A DNA stretch of 59,885 bases from Symplocastrum torsivum CPER-KK1 (GCA_019358875.1 JAHHIF010000045.1:1-59885), one strand, 5' to 3'. Counted from the stretch's first letter, positions 41,312 through 51,247 are shown. The notes: generated from the letters alone by a model not told the origin. Program-made: numbers and translations.

Positions 41312-42559
41312 ATGACAAGAATTGACAAAGACACGGACTCGTTGGATGCCCAGTCTCAATACCTGGACACCTCTATTACTAGGCAAGAGACTGAATGTGT
41401 CTCTCGTTCCTCTCACCTCTCGCCTCCTGCCTCTGAGATAGACGGCTTGCTTTCTAGCTATGACTATGAGCTTCCACAAGAGCGGATTGCTCAAACACCG
41501 CTCTCACAACGAGATAGCTCGCGTCTGCTCGTCGTTGATTCGCCAACTTACCACACTCACAGCATCTTCCATAACTTACCCGACTTGCTGCGATCGGGTG
41601 ACTTGTTGGTACTGAATAATACCCGCGTTATCCCAGCACGGCTTTATGGCTATAAATCTACGGGGGCACCTGTGGAGGTATTACTGCTAGAGGAGCAGCA
41701 GGATAACTGTTGGTTAGCTTTAGTTAAACCGGGTAGGCGTCTCAAACCAGGGGCAAAGATTTTATTTGAAGCGCACACAGATAGAACACAATCCCCTACC
41801 CCTACCCAATTAAGCGATGGGGAAACTCCCCCACTCCCTACACTGAATGCCACTGTTATGGCAAGGGATGAGGCAACTAACGGCCGTGTTCTACAGTTTG
41901 ATGTTCCGACAGGAGCGTCTTTGGCAATGTTGCTAGAGCAATATGGTCAAATTCCTCTCCCTCCTTACATCACAAATACCCAAGCCTCACCGGAACAGTA
42001 TCAAACAATCTATGCTCAAACCAACGGTGCGATCGCAGCACCCACGGCTGGGCTACACTTTACTGACGAACTCTTACAACGGTGTCAGGAACAGGGAATT
42101 CAGCAGACATCAATCACTCTACATGTGGGTGTTGGGACATTTCGACCTGTGGAAGTGGATGATGTCACTGCTCACAAAATGCATCGTGAGTGGGTGGAGG
42201 TATCCGAGTCAACAGTGGAACAGATTCGAGAAACTAAAGCCAAAGGGGGTCGAGTCATTGCGGTGGGAACAACGGTAGTAAGAGCTTTGGAGAGTGCCGC
42301 AGCCAGTGGAGAACTGCAACCCTTTAGAGGCAAGACAGAGTTATTTATCTATCCCGGCTACCAGTGGCGGACAGTGGACGGGTTGATTACGAATTTTCAC
42401 TTACCGCGTTCGAGTTTATTGATGCTAGTGAGTGCAATGATCGGGCGTGAGCGCTTGCTGGATTTGTACAAAGAAGCGATCGCACATGAATATCGCTTTT
42501 ATTCCTTTGGGGATGCCATGCTAATTTTGCCAGAATCCAGGAAAGTTGTTACTCTTTAA
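41312..42559 (+). CDS. queA: S-adenosylmethionine:tRNA ribosyltransferase-isomerase
   Basis: QueA transfers and isomerises the ribosyl group of SAM to preQ1 at tRNA position 34, making epoxyqueuosine. Family motifs are SYDYELPQERIAQTPLSQRD, LLVLNNTRVIPARLYG, GAIAAPTAGLHFTDELL, LHVGVGTFRPV, GRVIAVGTTVVRALES and YPGYQWRTVDGLITNFHLP. The catalytic core begins only at residue about 47, so the ATG at 41312 gives a 45-residue Ser/Thr/Asp-rich extension; an in-frame TTG at 41447 directly before the core is an alternative start. A Pro/Thr-rich insert near residues 147-172 (DRTQSPTPTQLSDGETPPLP) is unlike E. coli QueA. Confidence 0.95.
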   Translation: MTRIDKDTDSLDAQSQYLDTSITRQETECVSRSSHLSPPASEIDGLLSSYDYELPQERIAQTPLSQRDSSRLLVVDSPTYHTHSIFHNLPDLLRSGDLLVLNNTRVIPARLYGYKSTGAPVEVLLLEEQQDNCWLALVKPGRRLKPGAKILFEAHTDRTQSPTPTQLSDGETPPLPTLNATVMARDEATNGRVLQFDVPTGASLAMLLEQYGQIPLPPYITNTQASPEQYQTIYAQTNGAIAAPTAGLHFTDELLQRCQEQGIQQTSITLHVGVGTFRPVEVDDVTAHKMHREWVEVSESTVEQIRETKAKGGRVIAVGTTVVRALESAAASGELQPFRGKTELFIYPGYQWRTVDGLITNFHLPRSSLLMLVSAMIGRERLLDLYKEAIAHEYRFYSFGDAMLILPESRKVVTL

Positions 42560-42858
42560 TCTTTGGTTGTTAGTCTTTGGTTGTTAGTTGTTAGACAACG
42601 ATTGGCAAGTTAGACACTATGAGACAAAAGCTCACGAACGAAGAAATGAAAATTCTTCTCCCCCGGCTTCCTCTGCTCCCCCTACCTATTTTCAGGCGCA
42701 GCGGGAACTAGATGATTAGTCCTTTAGTCATCTTTTTCTACTAAAAACTAATAACCAATAACGAACAACCAACAACTAACAACTCTTTAGACAGATTCAA
42801 ATCTGGATAAAAAGCTGATAACTCAATTGCTGATAGCCACCGAGGACGGTCTTCTACC
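42560..42858. repeat. Imperfect long inverted repeat of GGTTGTTAGT-type units
   Basis: Left arm (42563-42600): tandem CTTTGGTTGTTAGT units. Right arm (42741-42790): AATAACCAATAACGAACAAC then CAACAACTAACAACTC, the complement of the left-arm units. It lies between queA and the TPR gene and could fold into a long imperfect stem. Similar simple repeats are frequent in filamentous cyanobacteria. Confidence 0.5.
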
Positions 42859-44331
42859 ATGTCCAAACACTCTAAACAAATATCATTGTTTGCCGCCGCG
42901 ATTCTTAGTCTCGGTTTAACAATGCCTCATCATGCCTTTGCTGGTGTGCAACCGCAGACGCGCACGAAGCAGCTAGTTGAAGGTTTATATACTGAAGATT
43001 TGGAGGCGGCGACTTACTTTCAACAAGGCGTAACACAATATACTCGCAGTGAATTCAACGCGGCAGAGCGAGCTTTTCAGAAAGCGCTGACGTCTGACCC
43101 GTTTATTCCGATGGCACGTTATTTGTTAGGGAATACGCTGTTCCAGCAGGGACAATACCAGCAAGCGGCTGAACAGTACCGACTTGCTATTGGGCTTGAC
43201 CCAAATATGGCAGAAGCTCACTACAACCTGGGTTTGAGCTTGTATCGGCAGGGTAACACCGAGGAAGCGATCGTCCAGTACCAACAAGCACTCTCCCTCA
43301 ATCCGACCTTGGCACCTGCTCGCTATAACCTGGGAGTAATATTTGAGTCAGAGGGGAATACACAAGCCGCGCTTAATGAGTACAGCCAAGCCGTTAGCGC
43401 AGACCCCAACTTTGATGTCGCTCAGTATAATTTGGGACTGCTTTTGGCAAAACAAGGTCAGAGTGAACCTGCCATTACAGCATTTCAACAAGCCGTGGAG
43501 AGCAATCCAAAATTAGTTGAAGCTCAATACCAGTTAGGTCTATTGCTATTTCAGCAAAACCGCTTGGAAGAAGCTGAAGTAGCGATGCAAGCTGCAACCG
43601 AGATTGACCCGAAATCGGCTCAGTCGCAGTACCAATTAGGTTTAATCTTAGCCCAACAAGGTGAGACGGCAGCAGCAGGCGCTCGTTTTCAGGAGGTAAC
43701 GCGCCTGGAACCTAACAACGTTGAGGCTTACCAACGTGTAGGAGCGGCTTTGACCCAAATGGGTAAGTACGAGGACGCTGTAACCGCTCTACGAACCGCT
43801 ACCCAACTTGAGCCAGGTAACGCTCTAACACACTACAACATTGGGGTAGCACTACAACGAGCTGAAAGGTACCCAGAAGCGATCGCAGCATATCAGGAAG
43901 CAATCCGTCTCGACCCCAGGTTGTCAGAGGCGTACTATAGCTTAGGTGTATCACTAGATCAAGCTCAACGGCGAGAGGAAGCGATTTCCTATCTGATGGA
44001 AGCCAGAAATCTGTTTAGTCAGGAAGGTAACTTACAAAGAAGCAGTGAGGTTGACCAATATGTTCGGCAACTCGCGCCAACCCAAGCGGCACCTGCGACA
44101 ACGCCAACAACTCCCTCAAGAAGTCAACTGCGGCAACCGTCTACAGCACCCACGACAACGCCAACAACTCCCTCAAGAAATCAACTAAGGCAACCGTCTA
44201 CAGCACCCACGACAACACCGACAACTCCCTTGAGAAGCCAGCCAATGCAACCCTCTACAGGACAGCCTAATAGGCTACCTGATATATCCCCCTTCCTTGC
44301 CCCTAGCCAGAAAAGTCCATCAAATCGGTAA
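42859..44331 (+). CDS. Exported TPR protein with Pro/Thr/Gln-rich C-terminal repeats
   Basis: This 490-residue protein has a signal peptide (SLFAAAILSLGLTMPHHAFA). About ten TPR units run from residue 53 to 400 (FNAAERAFQKALTSDPFIPM and repeats of AxYNLGLxLxxQGxxxxAIxxYxxA). The C-terminal 90 residues hold three 19-residue units (PTTPSRSQLRQPSTAPTTT), encoded by 57-bp DNA repeats at about 44098-44250, which make a flexible tail. A periplasmic scaffolding role is likely but no partner is indicated. It ends 12 bases inside the convergent ktrA gene's end (44320-44331 overlap). Confidence 0.9.
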   Translation: MSKHSKQISLFAAAILSLGLTMPHHAFAGVQPQTRTKQLVEGLYTEDLEAATYFQQGVTQYTRSEFNAAERAFQKALTSDPFIPMARYLLGNTLFQQGQYQQAAEQYRLAIGLDPNMAEAHYNLGLSLYRQGNTEEAIVQYQQALSLNPTLAPARYNLGVIFESEGNTQAALNEYSQAVSADPNFDVAQYNLGLLLAKQGQSEPAITAFQQAVESNPKLVEAQYQLGLLLFQQNRLEEAEVAMQAATEIDPKSAQSQYQLGLILAQQGETAAAGARFQEVTRLEPNNVEAYQRVGAALTQMGKYEDAVTALRTATQLEPGNALTHYNIGVALQRAERYPEAIAAYQEAIRLDPRLSEAYYSLGVSLDQAQRREEAISYLMEARNLFSQEGNLQRSSEVDQYVRQLAPTQAAPATTPTTPSRSQLRQPSTAPTTTPTTPSRNQLRQPSTAPTTTPTTPLRSQPMQPSTGQPNRLPDISPFLAPSQKSPSNR

Positions 44332-45015
44332 GCGATCAATATCTCGGTTGCAGCCAATCACAACCATCACCATACCTTTGTGTAAACGCTTGTTTGGGTC
44401 GGGGTTAATCTCAAACTTGTCATCTTGACCGATTGCTAGGAGATTCAAGCCATAACGAGAGCGGAGTTGAAGTTCTGTAACCGTTTTGCCATGAAATTCT
44501 TCTGGCACCAAGATTTCCACAATACTGTTGTTGGGGTCAAGGTCAAAACGTTCTAGGATTGCGGGTCTTGTAAGCGATCGCGCCAAGGCACAACCTGCCT
44601 CATTTTCTGGATACACAACATGATCAGCACCCACTCGCTGCAACAGCTTCCCGTGGACTTCTGAAGAGGCTTTGGCAACAACGTTAGGGACACCCGATTC
44701 CTTCACATTTAACGTAGTAATAATGCTTTCTTGTAAATAGTTGCCAATTGCAATGATGACTGTATCAAATTCAAAAATCCCAGCTTCTTTCAGCGCCCCT
44801 GGTTGTGTCGAGTCCAACTGCACAGCATGGGCAACAATTTGGTCAGTCAAGGATTGAGAGACTCGCTTTTCATCAACATCAATCCCAAGCACTTCATACC
44901 CCTGACGGTGCAACGTTGAGCAAACAGCTCGACCAAAACGCCCTAAACCGATAACTGCAAACTGCTGATTGTCTCGACGTAGACTGCGAAAAAATCCAAA
45001 ATTAGACAGATTCAC
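44320..45015 (-). CDS. ktrA: KtrA/TrkA-type potassium channel regulatory subunit
   Basis: This 231-residue cytoplasmic RCK protein gates the Ktr potassium transporter. The Rossmann part has FAVIGLGRFGRAVCSTLHRQ, then YEVLGIDVDEKRV (NAD/ATP site), and the conserved ATINV-type middle strands (DTVIIAIGNYLQESIITTLN). The C-terminal RCK_C/TrkA_C domain (about 150-225) has NSIVEILVPEEFHGKTVTEL. The length is usual. The ktrB gene lies just upstream on the same strand (160-base gap), so the pair probably works as one transporter, important for osmotic and pH adaptation in cyanobacteria. Confidence 0.93.
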   Translation of the reverse strand: MNLSNFGFFRSLRRDNQQFAVIGLGRFGRAVCSTLHRQGYEVLGIDVDEKRVSQSLTDQIVAHAVQLDSTQPGALKEAGIFEFDTVIIAIGNYLQESIITTLNVKESGVPNVVAKASSEVHGKLLQRVGADHVVYPENEAGCALARSLTRPAILERFDLDPNNSIVEILVPEEFHGKTVTELQLRSRYGLNLLAIGQDDKFEINPDPNKRLHKGMVMVVIGCNRDIDRLPI

Positions 45016-45175
45016 ACACTTTATACCTTTGTTCTAAATAGGTGTAATTAGGCACCCAACGAACCTTGAGCCACTAAACTTAATCCAGACTATACTGAAT
45101 TTGCTTTCCTTTGAGGATAGACCTTAGGGCCTATCAATCGGTTCGAGTACTTTGTCTATACCGAAATTTAGCAGA

Positions 45176-46510
45176 CTATCCTACCAATACATTCTCCTCT
45201 GGATAGTGAATTGCGCTAGGTCGAGGGTCTCCGAGGAGAGCTGCCATTAGTAGTAAGACACCAACTCGTCCAACATACATTGTCACAATTAAAACTAGCT
45301 TTGCCCAAGCTGAGACGCTAGCTGTAATACCAGTGGACAAACCCACAGTAGCAAAGGCTGATACAACTTCAAATAAGAGTTGAATAAAATCAAACTTTGG
45401 CTCTGTCAGGGAAATTAAAGCGAGTGAAATAATTACTGTTGTTACTGAACCAACCAGAACACCAATTGCTTTCAAAATTAACGACAGGGGGACTTGACGC
45501 TGATACAGTTCAACTTCTTCTTTCCCTTGCAAAATTGCCTTCGTACAAGAGAATAAAATTCGCAATGTTGTTGTTTTTATTCCACCCCCAGTACCCCCAG
45601 GACTGGCTCCGATAAACATAAGACCAATAGTAAGAAATAGACCCGTCGTCGTCACTTTACTAAAATCAATCGTATTAAATCCTGCGGTTCTAGTAGTAAC
45701 AGATTGAAACCAAGCTGCCATGAGCTTATTTCCCAAACTCATGGAACCGAAAGTTCCTGGATTGTTGAGTTCAGTTAAGAAGAAGGCAACAGTGCCAAAA
45801 GCTAAAAGAAAGAGTGTCGTACTGATAGATACTTTAAAGTTTAGAGAAAATACGATTCGTCGTGATTTATTCAGAAGGCGATCGCGTAACCACAAAAACA
45901 GTTCAAAAATCACCCGATAACCAATACCTCCAAAAATAATTAACGCTGTAACAACCAAGTTTAATAATATTGATGATTGATAGCTTATAAAATTATCTCT
46001 CAATAGACCAAAACCTGCATTATTCCAAGAATTGATGCTATGAAAGATAGCAAACCATAATCCACGTTGCCACCCAAAATCTGGAACAAAAACAGGTAGA
46101 AGTAGAAAAACTCCCGTAATTTCAAAAAGTAGTGTAGTTGCTACAATCGAGCGGATTATTAGCGTACTGCCCTGTAAACCGGGTCGATCCAAATCTTGTT
46201 GAATCGCTATCTTATGCCTTAAGTCAAACCGACGCCCCACGAGTAGGATAAGAAAGGTTGTTGTTGTCATATAGCCCAACCCGCCAATCTGAACAAGAGC
46301 AGCAATCAGAAACTGACCCCAGAAAGAAAAATAGCTTCCAGGGTCTACAACCGATAAACCCGTGACACAGACAGCAGAAGTCGCTGTGAACAAAGCCACC
46401 AGTGGGGGAATCCACGTCCCAGTACTAGCGGAAAAAGGCATCATCAGTAAAAGTGTCCCGACAGTAATCAGCGCAAGGAATCCCAGGCAAACAGTTCGCG
46501 AGATGGTCAT
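45176..46510 (-). CDS. ktrB: KtrB/TrkH-type potassium transporter membrane subunit
   Basis: The 444-residue protein has about eight to ten membrane helices arranged as four pore-loop repeats. Filter-like segments include TSAVCVTGLSVVD, INSWNNAGFGLL, TRTAGFNTIDFS and AFATVGLSTGIT, each with the conserved Gly. The N-terminus MTISRTVCLGFLALITVGTL is typical of cyanobacterial KtrB. SPGGTGGGIKTTTLRIL is the intramembrane gating loop. It moves K+ driven by Na+ or the membrane potential, with KtrA as regulator. It is divergent from the tocopherol methyltransferase gene with a 78-base spacer, where both promoters must lie. Confidence 0.95.
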   Translation of the reverse strand: MTISRTVCLGFLALITVGTLLLMMPFSASTGTWIPPLVALFTATSAVCVTGLSVVDPGSYFSFWGQFLIAALVQIGGLGYMTTTTFLILLVGRRFDLRHKIAIQQDLDRPGLQGSTLIIRSIVATTLLFEITGVFLLLPVFVPDFGWQRGLWFAIFHSINSWNNAGFGLLRDNFISYQSSILLNLVVTALIIFGGIGYRVIFELFLWLRDRLLNKSRRIVFSLNFKVSISTTLFLLAFGTVAFFLTELNNPGTFGSMSLGNKLMAAWFQSVTTRTAGFNTIDFSKVTTTGLFLTIGLMFIGASPGGTGGGIKTTTLRILFSCTKAILQGKEEVELYQRQVPLSLILKAIGVLVGSVTTVIISLALISLTEPKFDFIQLLFEVVSAFATVGLSTGITASVSAWAKLVLIVTMYVGRVGVLLLMAALLGDPRPSAIHYPEENVLVG

Positions 46511-46588
46511 GGATGGATGTGGATAAGGGCAACGATAGGATTAAACAGCGATTTTAGATTACTTTGAGTGGAATCTTAGGAGTCAAGG

Positions 46589-47437
46589 ATGACATCAACG
46601 ATACAGAGTCAAATTCAACAATTTTATGACGCTTCTTCCGGTTTGTGGGAACAGGTTTGGGGCGAACACATGCATCACGGCTACTACGGTGCAACTGGCA
46701 ACGAGAAGAAAGACCGCCGACAGGCACAAATTGACCTGATTGAAGAACTGCTGAAGTGGGCCCAGGTAAGGCAAGCTGAGCAAATTATCGATGTCGGCTG
46801 TGGCATTGGCGGTAGTTCTCTATACTTGGCAGAGAAGTTTAATGCTCATGCGACAGGGATTACGTTAAGCCCAGTGCAAGCATCGAGAGCAACTGAACGA
46901 GCAGAAGAAGCTGGGTTGGCAGCAGCCGTTCAATTTCAGGTTGCCGATGCCCTAGATATGCCTTTCGCCGATGAGACGTTTGATTTTGTCTGGTCGATGG
47001 AAAGTGGTGAACACATGCCCGACAAGGAGAAATTTTTGGCAGAGTGCTATCGGGTACTTAAACCAGGCGGGACATTTCTCATGGCAACCTGGTGTCATCG
47101 CCCGATAACGCCAGCAACAGGACAACTAACGATAGATGAACAGCAGCACTTAGCGGAAATTTACCGAGTTTACTGCTTACCTTATGTAATTTCGCTACCG
47201 GAGTATGAAGCAATTGCACATCGTCTCCCCTTCCAAAACATCCGTACTGCTGATTGGTCTGATGCCGTTGCACCATTTTGGGATATCGTGATTGATTCCA
47301 CCTTTGAGCCTCAAGCCATTTTCGGCTTGCTCCAAAGCGGTTGGAGTACAATTCAGGCTGCCCTTTCGCTCGGTTTAATGAGTCGAGGCTATCGTCGCGG
47401 GTTGATTCGGTTTGGGTTGCTGTGTGCAAATAAGTGA
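46589..47437 (+). CDS. Tocopherol O-methyltransferase (gamma-TMT type)
   Basis: This SAM-dependent enzyme methylates gamma- or delta-tocopherol to alpha- or beta-tocopherol at the last step of vitamin E synthesis. The 282-residue sequence closely follows the Synechocystis enzyme as I remember it: FYDASSGLWEQVWGEHMHHG, RRQAQIDLIEELL, DVGCGIGGSSLYLAEKFNA (SAM site), VWSMESGEHMPDK, LKPGGTFLMATWCHRP, CLPYVISLPEYEAIA and TADWSDAVAPFWDIVIDS. AGGAG eight bases before the ATG supports the start. No hydrophobic N-terminal extension is present, unlike in the Synechocystis protein. Confidence 0.92.
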   Translation: MTSTIQSQIQQFYDASSGLWEQVWGEHMHHGYYGATGNEKKDRRQAQIDLIEELLKWAQVRQAEQIIDVGCGIGGSSLYLAEKFNAHATGITLSPVQASRATERAEEAGLAAAVQFQVADALDMPFADETFDFVWSMESGEHMPDKEKFLAECYRVLKPGGTFLMATWCHRPITPATGQLTIDEQQHLAEIYRVYCLPYVISLPEYEAIAHRLPFQNIRTADWSDAVAPFWDIVIDSTFEPQAIFGLLQSGWSTIQAALSLGLMSRGYRRGLIRFGLLCANK

Positions 47438-47577
47438 TATGTATCGGTACATATTGATGTGTACCAATGGCTTACTGATTGACTCTCCAGATTGGATAAT
47501 CGTTGTTTTTGTGAAATCTAAAATCTGTGTCAACGCTGCTGCGCTAGCATAGATCGCTTATTCAGGAGAAAACGACC

Positions 47578-48999
47578 TTGCCCGATTCGATTATCCACGC
47601 TCAGCCTTCCCTGGAATTTATTCCACCAGCTTTTAATCCCTTAGTTTTACGAGTCGCTCAACAGGTATCGCCTAGCTGGATGCGATCGCAAACTTCAATC
47701 GGCAAAATTGAAGCAAAGAACGTCGAAGCTTTAGTCGATCTGTATCGCCAGTTTCAGGATAATAAAATCCGCTTCCTGCTTGCCTTTCGCCATCCCAGCG
47801 TTGATGACCCCTTCTGCATGACTCATTTGCTTTGGCGGCTGGTGCCACAAGTCGCTAGAGAACAGGGTATATCGTTACAGCGCCCAATTCATGCCCATTT
47901 TATCTATGACCGAGGGATTCCTCTGTGGGCAGGTTCTTATATCGGTTGGCTCTATTCTCGCTTGGGTGGCACTCCCATCCATCGGGGTAAGGCAGATTGG
48001 ACAGGTTTGCGAAAGGCACGCGATTTGTTTGCCAATAGTCAGTTTCCAATGGCAGCCGCGCCAGAAGGGGCTGTTAATGGTCACAGTGAGATTATCAGCG
48101 CTTTAGAGCCAGGTATTGCTCAATTAGGCTTTTGGTGTGCTGAAGATTTGCTGAAGGCGGGACGCTCTGAGCAAGTATTGATTGTGCCAGTGGGGATTCA
48201 ATATAGTTATGTTGATGCTCCTTGGAATGCTGTCGAAAAGCTTTTGAGTGAATTGGAAGCGGCGAGTGGTTTATCAGAAGCCGAGTTAAAGGTAGAAAGT
48301 GCAAACCTACCCACTCACCTTTCACCAACTCAAACCGCTCTTTATCAACGGCTGTATCGTTTGGGCGAACATTTACTGTCATTAATGGAGGAGTTTTACA
48401 CTCGGTTTTATCATCAAATCCCAACCAGGAAAGGCAATACTTTACCTACCAGTCCTAACGAAGCTCTAGCAGTTCGTCTTCAAGCTCTAGAGAACACGGC
48501 GCTACAGGTTGCAGAGGCGTATTTTAACTTGCCATCAAAAGGCAGTGTGATAGATCGTTGTCGTCGTTTAGAGCAAGCTGGCTGGAATTACATCTATCGG
48601 GAAGAACTGAAGAATGTAAAAGCGCTTTCTCCTCTAGAACGCGGATTGGCGAATCGAGTAGCGGAGGAAGCAAACCTACGGATGTGGCACATGCGACTGG
48701 TAGAAACGTTTGTTTCAGTAACAGGACAGTATGTTATTGAAAAACCAACAGTAGAGCGGTTTGCAGAGACAACCTTGCTGTTGTGGGATATGGTGACTCG
48801 GATTAAGGGAAGCAATCCCTTCCATCGCCCTCGCTTGGGTAAGCAACAAGTGCAACTAACTATAGGAGAGCCTCTATCAGTTTCAGACCGTTACCCTGCC
48901 TATCATGCGAGTCGCAACGGGGCGAGACTAGCTGTTGCTGAGCTTACGAAAGACCTTCAACACGCTCTGGAGGGTTTGATTGTATCAGGAGTGGATTGA
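47578..48999 (+). CDS. PlsC-like 1-acyl-sn-glycerol-3-phosphate acyltransferase
   Basis: This 473-residue protein begins at TTG with AGGAG eleven bases upstream. The N-terminal 220 residues hold the acyltransferase core: FRHPSVDDPFCMTHLLWRLV (HxxxxD-type catalytic motif), GSYIGWLYSRLGGTPIHRGK, and AAPEGAVNGHSE in place of the FPEGTRS motif. The C-terminal half (about 240-470) is helical and charged. It is of the large cyanobacterial type rather than the short about 240-residue PlsC. It probably makes phosphatidic acid or acylates a related lipid; substrate preference cannot be told. Confidence 0.85.
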   Translation: MPDSIIHAQPSLEFIPPAFNPLVLRVAQQVSPSWMRSQTSIGKIEAKNVEALVDLYRQFQDNKIRFLLAFRHPSVDDPFCMTHLLWRLVPQVAREQGISLQRPIHAHFIYDRGIPLWAGSYIGWLYSRLGGTPIHRGKADWTGLRKARDLFANSQFPMAAAPEGAVNGHSEIISALEPGIAQLGFWCAEDLLKAGRSEQVLIVPVGIQYSYVDAPWNAVEKLLSELEAASGLSEAELKVESANLPTHLSPTQTALYQRLYRLGEHLLSLMEEFYTRFYHQIPTRKGNTLPTSPNEALAVRLQALENTALQVAEAYFNLPSKGSVIDRCRRLEQAGWNYIYREELKNVKALSPLERGLANRVAEEANLRMWHMRLVETFVSVTGQYVIEKPTVERFAETTLLLWDMVTRIKGSNPFHRPRLGKQQVQLTIGEPLSVSDRYPAYHASRNGARLAVAELTKDLQHALEGLIVSGVD

Positions 49000-49188
49000 A
49001 AGAAGATGCGATCGCACTAATTCAGACAAAGCATTTTCTTCTCCCCTGCACGAATCTAGATTTGGATTGTTTGCCCAAGAATTAAGCATTATCAGGCTTT
49101 CGTAGGAGATATTAGGGGTAGGTGAAAGGCAAATCCATCAATGCTCAAATGACCAACTTGGCAAAACTTGAATGGAAGAAATACCTCT

Positions 49189-50739
49189 ATGAGTAGCCTC
49201 CTATCAGAACGCCCTAAAGAAGCGGAAGCGCTTCCTAACCCTGAAAAGCTCCTGACAATTAAACCCGACAGCAACGACACCTTTTTTAACCGAGGCAATG
49301 CACTTTTTAAACTAGGACACTTAGAACAAGCGATCACTAGCTACGACCAAGCCCTTGAAATTGAACCGGATTACTACGAAGCTTGGTACAACCGGGGCAT
49401 GGCACTGTTGTGCTTAAAATGCTTTAGAGAGGCGCTCGCTAGTTTCGAGAAAACCTTGCAACTAAAACAGGATAATCATGAAGTCTGGCTCATTCAGGGA
49501 ATTGTGCTGTGGACATTGGGACACTTAGATGAAGCACTTGCTTGCTTTGATCGAGCAACGCAAGTCAAACAGAACTTTCCTGAAGCTTGGATCTACCGGG
49601 GTGCTGCTCTATGGAACTTAGAACGCTTAGAAGAAGCAGTCGCAAGCTACGACAAAGCCATCCTCATTAAACAAAACTTCACCGAAGCTTGGTACAACCG
49701 TGGTATTACGCTGTTCTACTTAAAGCGTTATGAGGAGGCGATTACTAGCTTCAATCAAGCTATACAAATTAAATCGGACTTACCCGAAGCCTGGAACCTC
49801 AGAGGCGTAGCACTGTCAAATCTAAGACGCTATGAAGAGGCTATCGCTAGCTACAACAAAGCCATAGAATTCAAGTCGAACTTTCCCCAAGCTTGGTACG
49901 ATAGGGGCATTGCATTGGATGACTTAGGGCGCTTAAAGGAAGCAGTTGCTAGCTACGACAAAGCTATAAAATTCAAACCAGACTACTACGAAGCCTGGTA
50001 CAACCGAGGGATTGTGCTTGGGAAGTTGGGACGTTTAAATGAAGCGATTGCTAGCTACGACAGAGTCATACAGTTTAAACCCGATGCCCACGAACCCTGG
50101 AACAATCGGGGCAATTTACTGAGAAGATTGGGACGATTAGAGGAAGCGCTCATTAGCTTCGACAAAGCTTTGGAAATTGAACCTAACCTTCAGCAAGCCT
50201 GGTACAACAAAGCTAGTTGTTATGCTCTGCAAGGCAATGTTGAGCAGGCTATTGAAAACTTGCAAGAAGCCATCAATCTTGATCCCGATCAATGGCGAAA
50301 TTTGGCAAAAACTGAATTAGATTTTGACAGCATTCGAGACGATAAGCGATTCCAGGCTTTAATTCAGGATGAACGCGAAGGGGAAGAAGGAGAAATAGAC
50401 GAGCGCGAATTGCTCCAAGCATCAGCAAGTAATCCACTATTTGATTACCTAAAAGACACTGAAGAAGATATCTACAACTCAACCGATTCACTACAACTCA
50501 CAATCAACTACCCAGCCGCGCTGCCTGAAGCTCTACAACAAACACGAGAACAGTTTGAACAAGAAGCTCGCATGGCAATGGCAGTCAAGCTGTTTGAGAT
50601 GAAACGTATATCTTCAGGAATAGCAGCTCAATTAGTCGGTACGGATAGAGTGTCTTTCCTGCTGAATTTACATAGTTATGGTGCAGCCATGATTGACCTT
50701 GAAGAAGAGGAACTTTTATCCGACCTAGAGAATGCCTGA
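49189..50739 (+). CDS. TPR protein fused to a C-terminal UPF0175 antitoxin domain
   Basis: From ATG 49189 (a TTG at 49168 is also in frame) the product has 516 residues. About ten TPR units occupy residues 35-370 (AWYNRGxxLxxLxRxEEAIASY), closed by the usual TPR cap LAKTELDFDSIRDDKRFQAL. A linker contains ASNPLFDYLKDTEEDIYNST, a phrase I associate with cyanobacterial antitoxin tails. The last 80 residues (about 437-516) are a UPF0175 domain: LTINYPAALPEAL, EQEARMAMAVKLFEMKRISS, GIAAQLVGTDRVSFLLNLHS and YGAAMIDLEEEEL. UPF0175 proteins are usually stand-alone about 80-residue antitoxins. The gene overlaps the DUF3368 toxin gene by 8 bases, the expected antitoxin-toxin order. No signal peptide, so it is cytoplasmic. 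Confidence 0.88.
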   Translation: MSSLLSERPKEAEALPNPEKLLTIKPDSNDTFFNRGNALFKLGHLEQAITSYDQALEIEPDYYEAWYNRGMALLCLKCFREALASFEKTLQLKQDNHEVWLIQGIVLWTLGHLDEALACFDRATQVKQNFPEAWIYRGAALWNLERLEEAVASYDKAILIKQNFTEAWYNRGITLFYLKRYEEAITSFNQAIQIKSDLPEAWNLRGVALSNLRRYEEAIASYNKAIEFKSNFPQAWYDRGIALDDLGRLKEAVASYDKAIKFKPDYYEAWYNRGIVLGKLGRLNEAIASYDRVIQFKPDAHEPWNNRGNLLRRLGRLEEALISFDKALEIEPNLQQAWYNKASCYALQGNVEQAIENLQEAINLDPDQWRNLAKTELDFDSIRDDKRFQALIQDEREGEEGEIDERELLQASASNPLFDYLKDTEEDIYNSTDSLQLTINYPAALPEALQQTREQFEQEARMAMAVKLFEMKRISSGIAAQLVGTDRVSFLLNLHSYGAAMIDLEEEELLSDLENA

Positions 50740-51247
50740 GACTGAAAGAATTGTGATTGATACTGCACCGCTCATTTCTCTTGTAGCTGCTCTAGGTGAT
50801 TTAAAAGTTCTACAATCTCTTTACTCTCAAGTGCTAGTTCCTTTTGAGGTCTGCCAGGAGATACTTGCAGGTGGTTCCAGTGGATTTGCAGTAGCAGAAT
50901 TTGAGACTGCCGATTGGTTGCAAAGATGGTCGAATCCTCTAGAGATTTCTCCTTCTTTGCTTATTCCTTCGCTGGATAGAGGTGAAGCATCTGTAATTCA
51001 ACTAGCTATTAATGAAAAGGTTCAAACCGTTTGCATTGATGAGACAGTTGGCAGACGTGTTGCTAAATCGAATGGTCTCTTAGTTACAGGTTCGATCGCC
51101 ATTTTGCTGCGTGCCAAGAAGGAAGGAGGCTCTTTCTCTATGCAAGAAGCCATCCAGAGGATGAGGAACCGACGCATCCGCCTGAGTGAAAAACTTGTCA
51201 ATTTTGCCCTTAGCCAAGCGGGTGAGAGTGATAGATCTTTAATATAG
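50732..51247 (+). CDS. DUF3368 PIN-like toxin
   Basis: This 171-residue protein is of the DUF3368 family, PIN-related presumptive RNases that pair with UPF0175 antitoxins. Visible features are IVIDTAPLISLVAALGDL with the first acidic residue, VPFEVCQEILAGGSSGF, LDRGEASVIQLAINEKVQTV with the Glu of the active site, and CIDETVGRRVAKSNGLLVTG with the next acidic pair. The full acidic set seems intact, so it may be an active nuclease. It starts inside the end of the TPR-UPF0175 gene, so translation is coupled. Confidence 0.9.
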   Translation: MPETERIVIDTAPLISLVAALGDLKVLQSLYSQVLVPFEVCQEILAGGSSGFAVAEFETADWLQRWSNPLEISPSLLIPSLDRGEASVIQLAINEKVQTVCIDETVGRRVAKSNGLLVTGSIAILLRAKKEGGSFSMQEAIQRMRNRRIRLSEKLVNFALSQAGESDRSLI

